NCBI GenBank assembly: GCA_016462625.1
Contig: JAEMSV010000121.1
Coordinates: forward strand, 3,164 to 10,551
Direction: 5' to 3'
From: Solirubrobacteraceae bacterium
Lineage (GTDB): Bacteria > Actinomycetota > Thermoleophilia > Solirubrobacterales > Solirubrobacteraceae
Length of the DNA stretch: 7,388 nucleotides
The position numbers were made by a program, and so were the translations under genes. Under the pieces are notes generated by a model. It did no database searches. It was given only the letters and a program-made list of their open reading frames with translations, and was not told where the DNA came from. Position 1 is the stretch's first letter; each line of letters opens with the position of its first letter. This document shows, piece after piece, positions 7,048 to 7,388 of this stretch.

Positions 7048-7053
7048 AGCCTA
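7048..7053 (-). promoter_or_regulatory. Leaderless -10 of the MDMPI-family gene
   Basis: On the minus strand TAGGCT matches TANNNT and lies exactly 6 nt before the GTG at 7041. No ribosome site is visible before that GTG. The gene may therefore have its own transcript in addition to read-through from the queA-like gene. Confidence 0.5.
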
Positions 7054-7065
7054 GAGGGACGGTCC

Positions 7066-7388
7066 TCAGGGGAGCAGCAGCATGGAGTCGCCGAGCTCGT
7101 GCCACAGGTACGACGGTGCGCCGGCGGCGCCCAGGTCGGCGTAGCCGCGGCGGACCAGCTCCCTCCCGGCCACCGCCTGCAGCAGCTGGAGGTGGCTCGC
7201 CTCGGGTTCGTGCAGCCCGGTGAGCAGGCCGTCGACGACCCTGGCCGGACGCTCCGGCCCCAGCACGAGCGACGTCCACCCCTCCGTCCGCCCGTCACCC
7301 GCGGTCTCCAGCGCCCGGACGACGGTGGTCCCCACCGCGAGCACCCGGCCCCCCGACCGCTTCGTGAGATTCACGAGCCGGGCGGTGT
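7066..7388 (-). CDS. queA: QueA-like S-adenosylmethionine:tRNA ribosyltransferase-isomerase, 3' part only
   Basis: The frame is open to the window edge, so the 5' end is missing; about 106 C-terminal residues are present. They match the end of QueA: GGRVLAVGTTVVRALETA (QueA RIIAVGTTSVRTLE), GWTSLVLGPERPARVVDGLLTGLHEPEASHL (QueA VVDALITNFHLPxSTL) and ELGDSMLLLP (QueA FGDAMLI). QueA transfers and isomerises the ribosyl part of SAM onto 7-aminomethyl-7-deazaguanine in tRNA, making epoxyqueuosine. The GTG at 7374 is internal because conserved-looking residues (TARLVNLTKRSG) continue upstream of it. The usual FHLP motif reads LHEP here, which suggests a divergent actinobacterial subgroup, so the exact substrate is less certain than the family. 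It lies 24 nt upstream of the MDMPI-family gene. Confidence 0.83.
   Translation of the reverse strand, partial: TARLVNLTKRSGGRVLAVGTTVVRALETAGDGRTEGWTSLVLGPERPARVVDGLLTGLHEPEASHLQLLQAVAGRELVRRGYADLGAAGAPSYLWHELGDSMLLLP

Overview
The window is high-GC DNA with GTG starts, actinobacterial -10 elements placed right against start codons, and gene families typical of Actinobacteria: an F420-dependent oxidoreductase of the Rv3520c type, KstR-controlled sterol genes, paired ClpP1/ClpP2-type proteases, a ClgR/PopR-type regulator and a mycothiol-dependent-type enzyme. A sterol-degrading actinomycete such as a member of Nocardioidaceae fits, but the genus cannot be fixed from the sequence alone.

Left part (22-4321): a sterol side-chain block with the same order and orientation as Mycobacterium tuberculosis Rv3520c / Rv3521-ltp4-ltp3, as I recall it. 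A leftward F420-dependent (LLM-class) oxidoreductase gene diverges from a rightward operon. That operon encodes a double DUF35 protein and two thiolase-fold proteins, Ltp4 and Ltp3, which lack the thiolase cysteines and are expected to act in retro-aldol cleavage of (C24-branched) sterol side chains. A perfect KstR-type palindrome at 1100-1113 lies between the divergent genes and touches a plausible -10 element for each direction.

Middle part (4322-6267): a small DUF2007 gene, then what looks like a self-contained protease control module. A 103-aa XRE regulator ending in Leu-Ala-Ala (PopR/ClgR type) is encoded rightward. Convergent with it, and only 4 bases away, is a two-gene clpP operon whose genes overlap by ATGA. 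The first protein is ClpP1-like and the second ClpP2-like, and both have complete Ser-His-Asp triads. The regulator gene has a perfect ClgR-type box (GTTCGC-N5-GCGAAC) at 4571-4587 and a leaderless promoter. The clpP operon has two tandem 15-bp TTCTGC-N5-GCAG units just upstream of its putative -35. These resemble the PopR target described for the Streptomyces clpP3-clpP4 operon. Read together they suggest a cascade: a ClgR-type factor activates popR, and PopR activates the second clpP pair. The LAA tail would keep PopR low while the housekeeping Clp protease is working.

Right part (6268-7388): a maleylpyruvate-isomerase-family (MDMPI/DinB fold) gene with its own apparent leaderless promoter, preceded on the same strand by the 3' end of a queA-like gene that runs out of the window. 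Nothing clearly mobile, no CRISPR array and no RNA gene was seen. There is no gene-free stretch longer than 100 bases.
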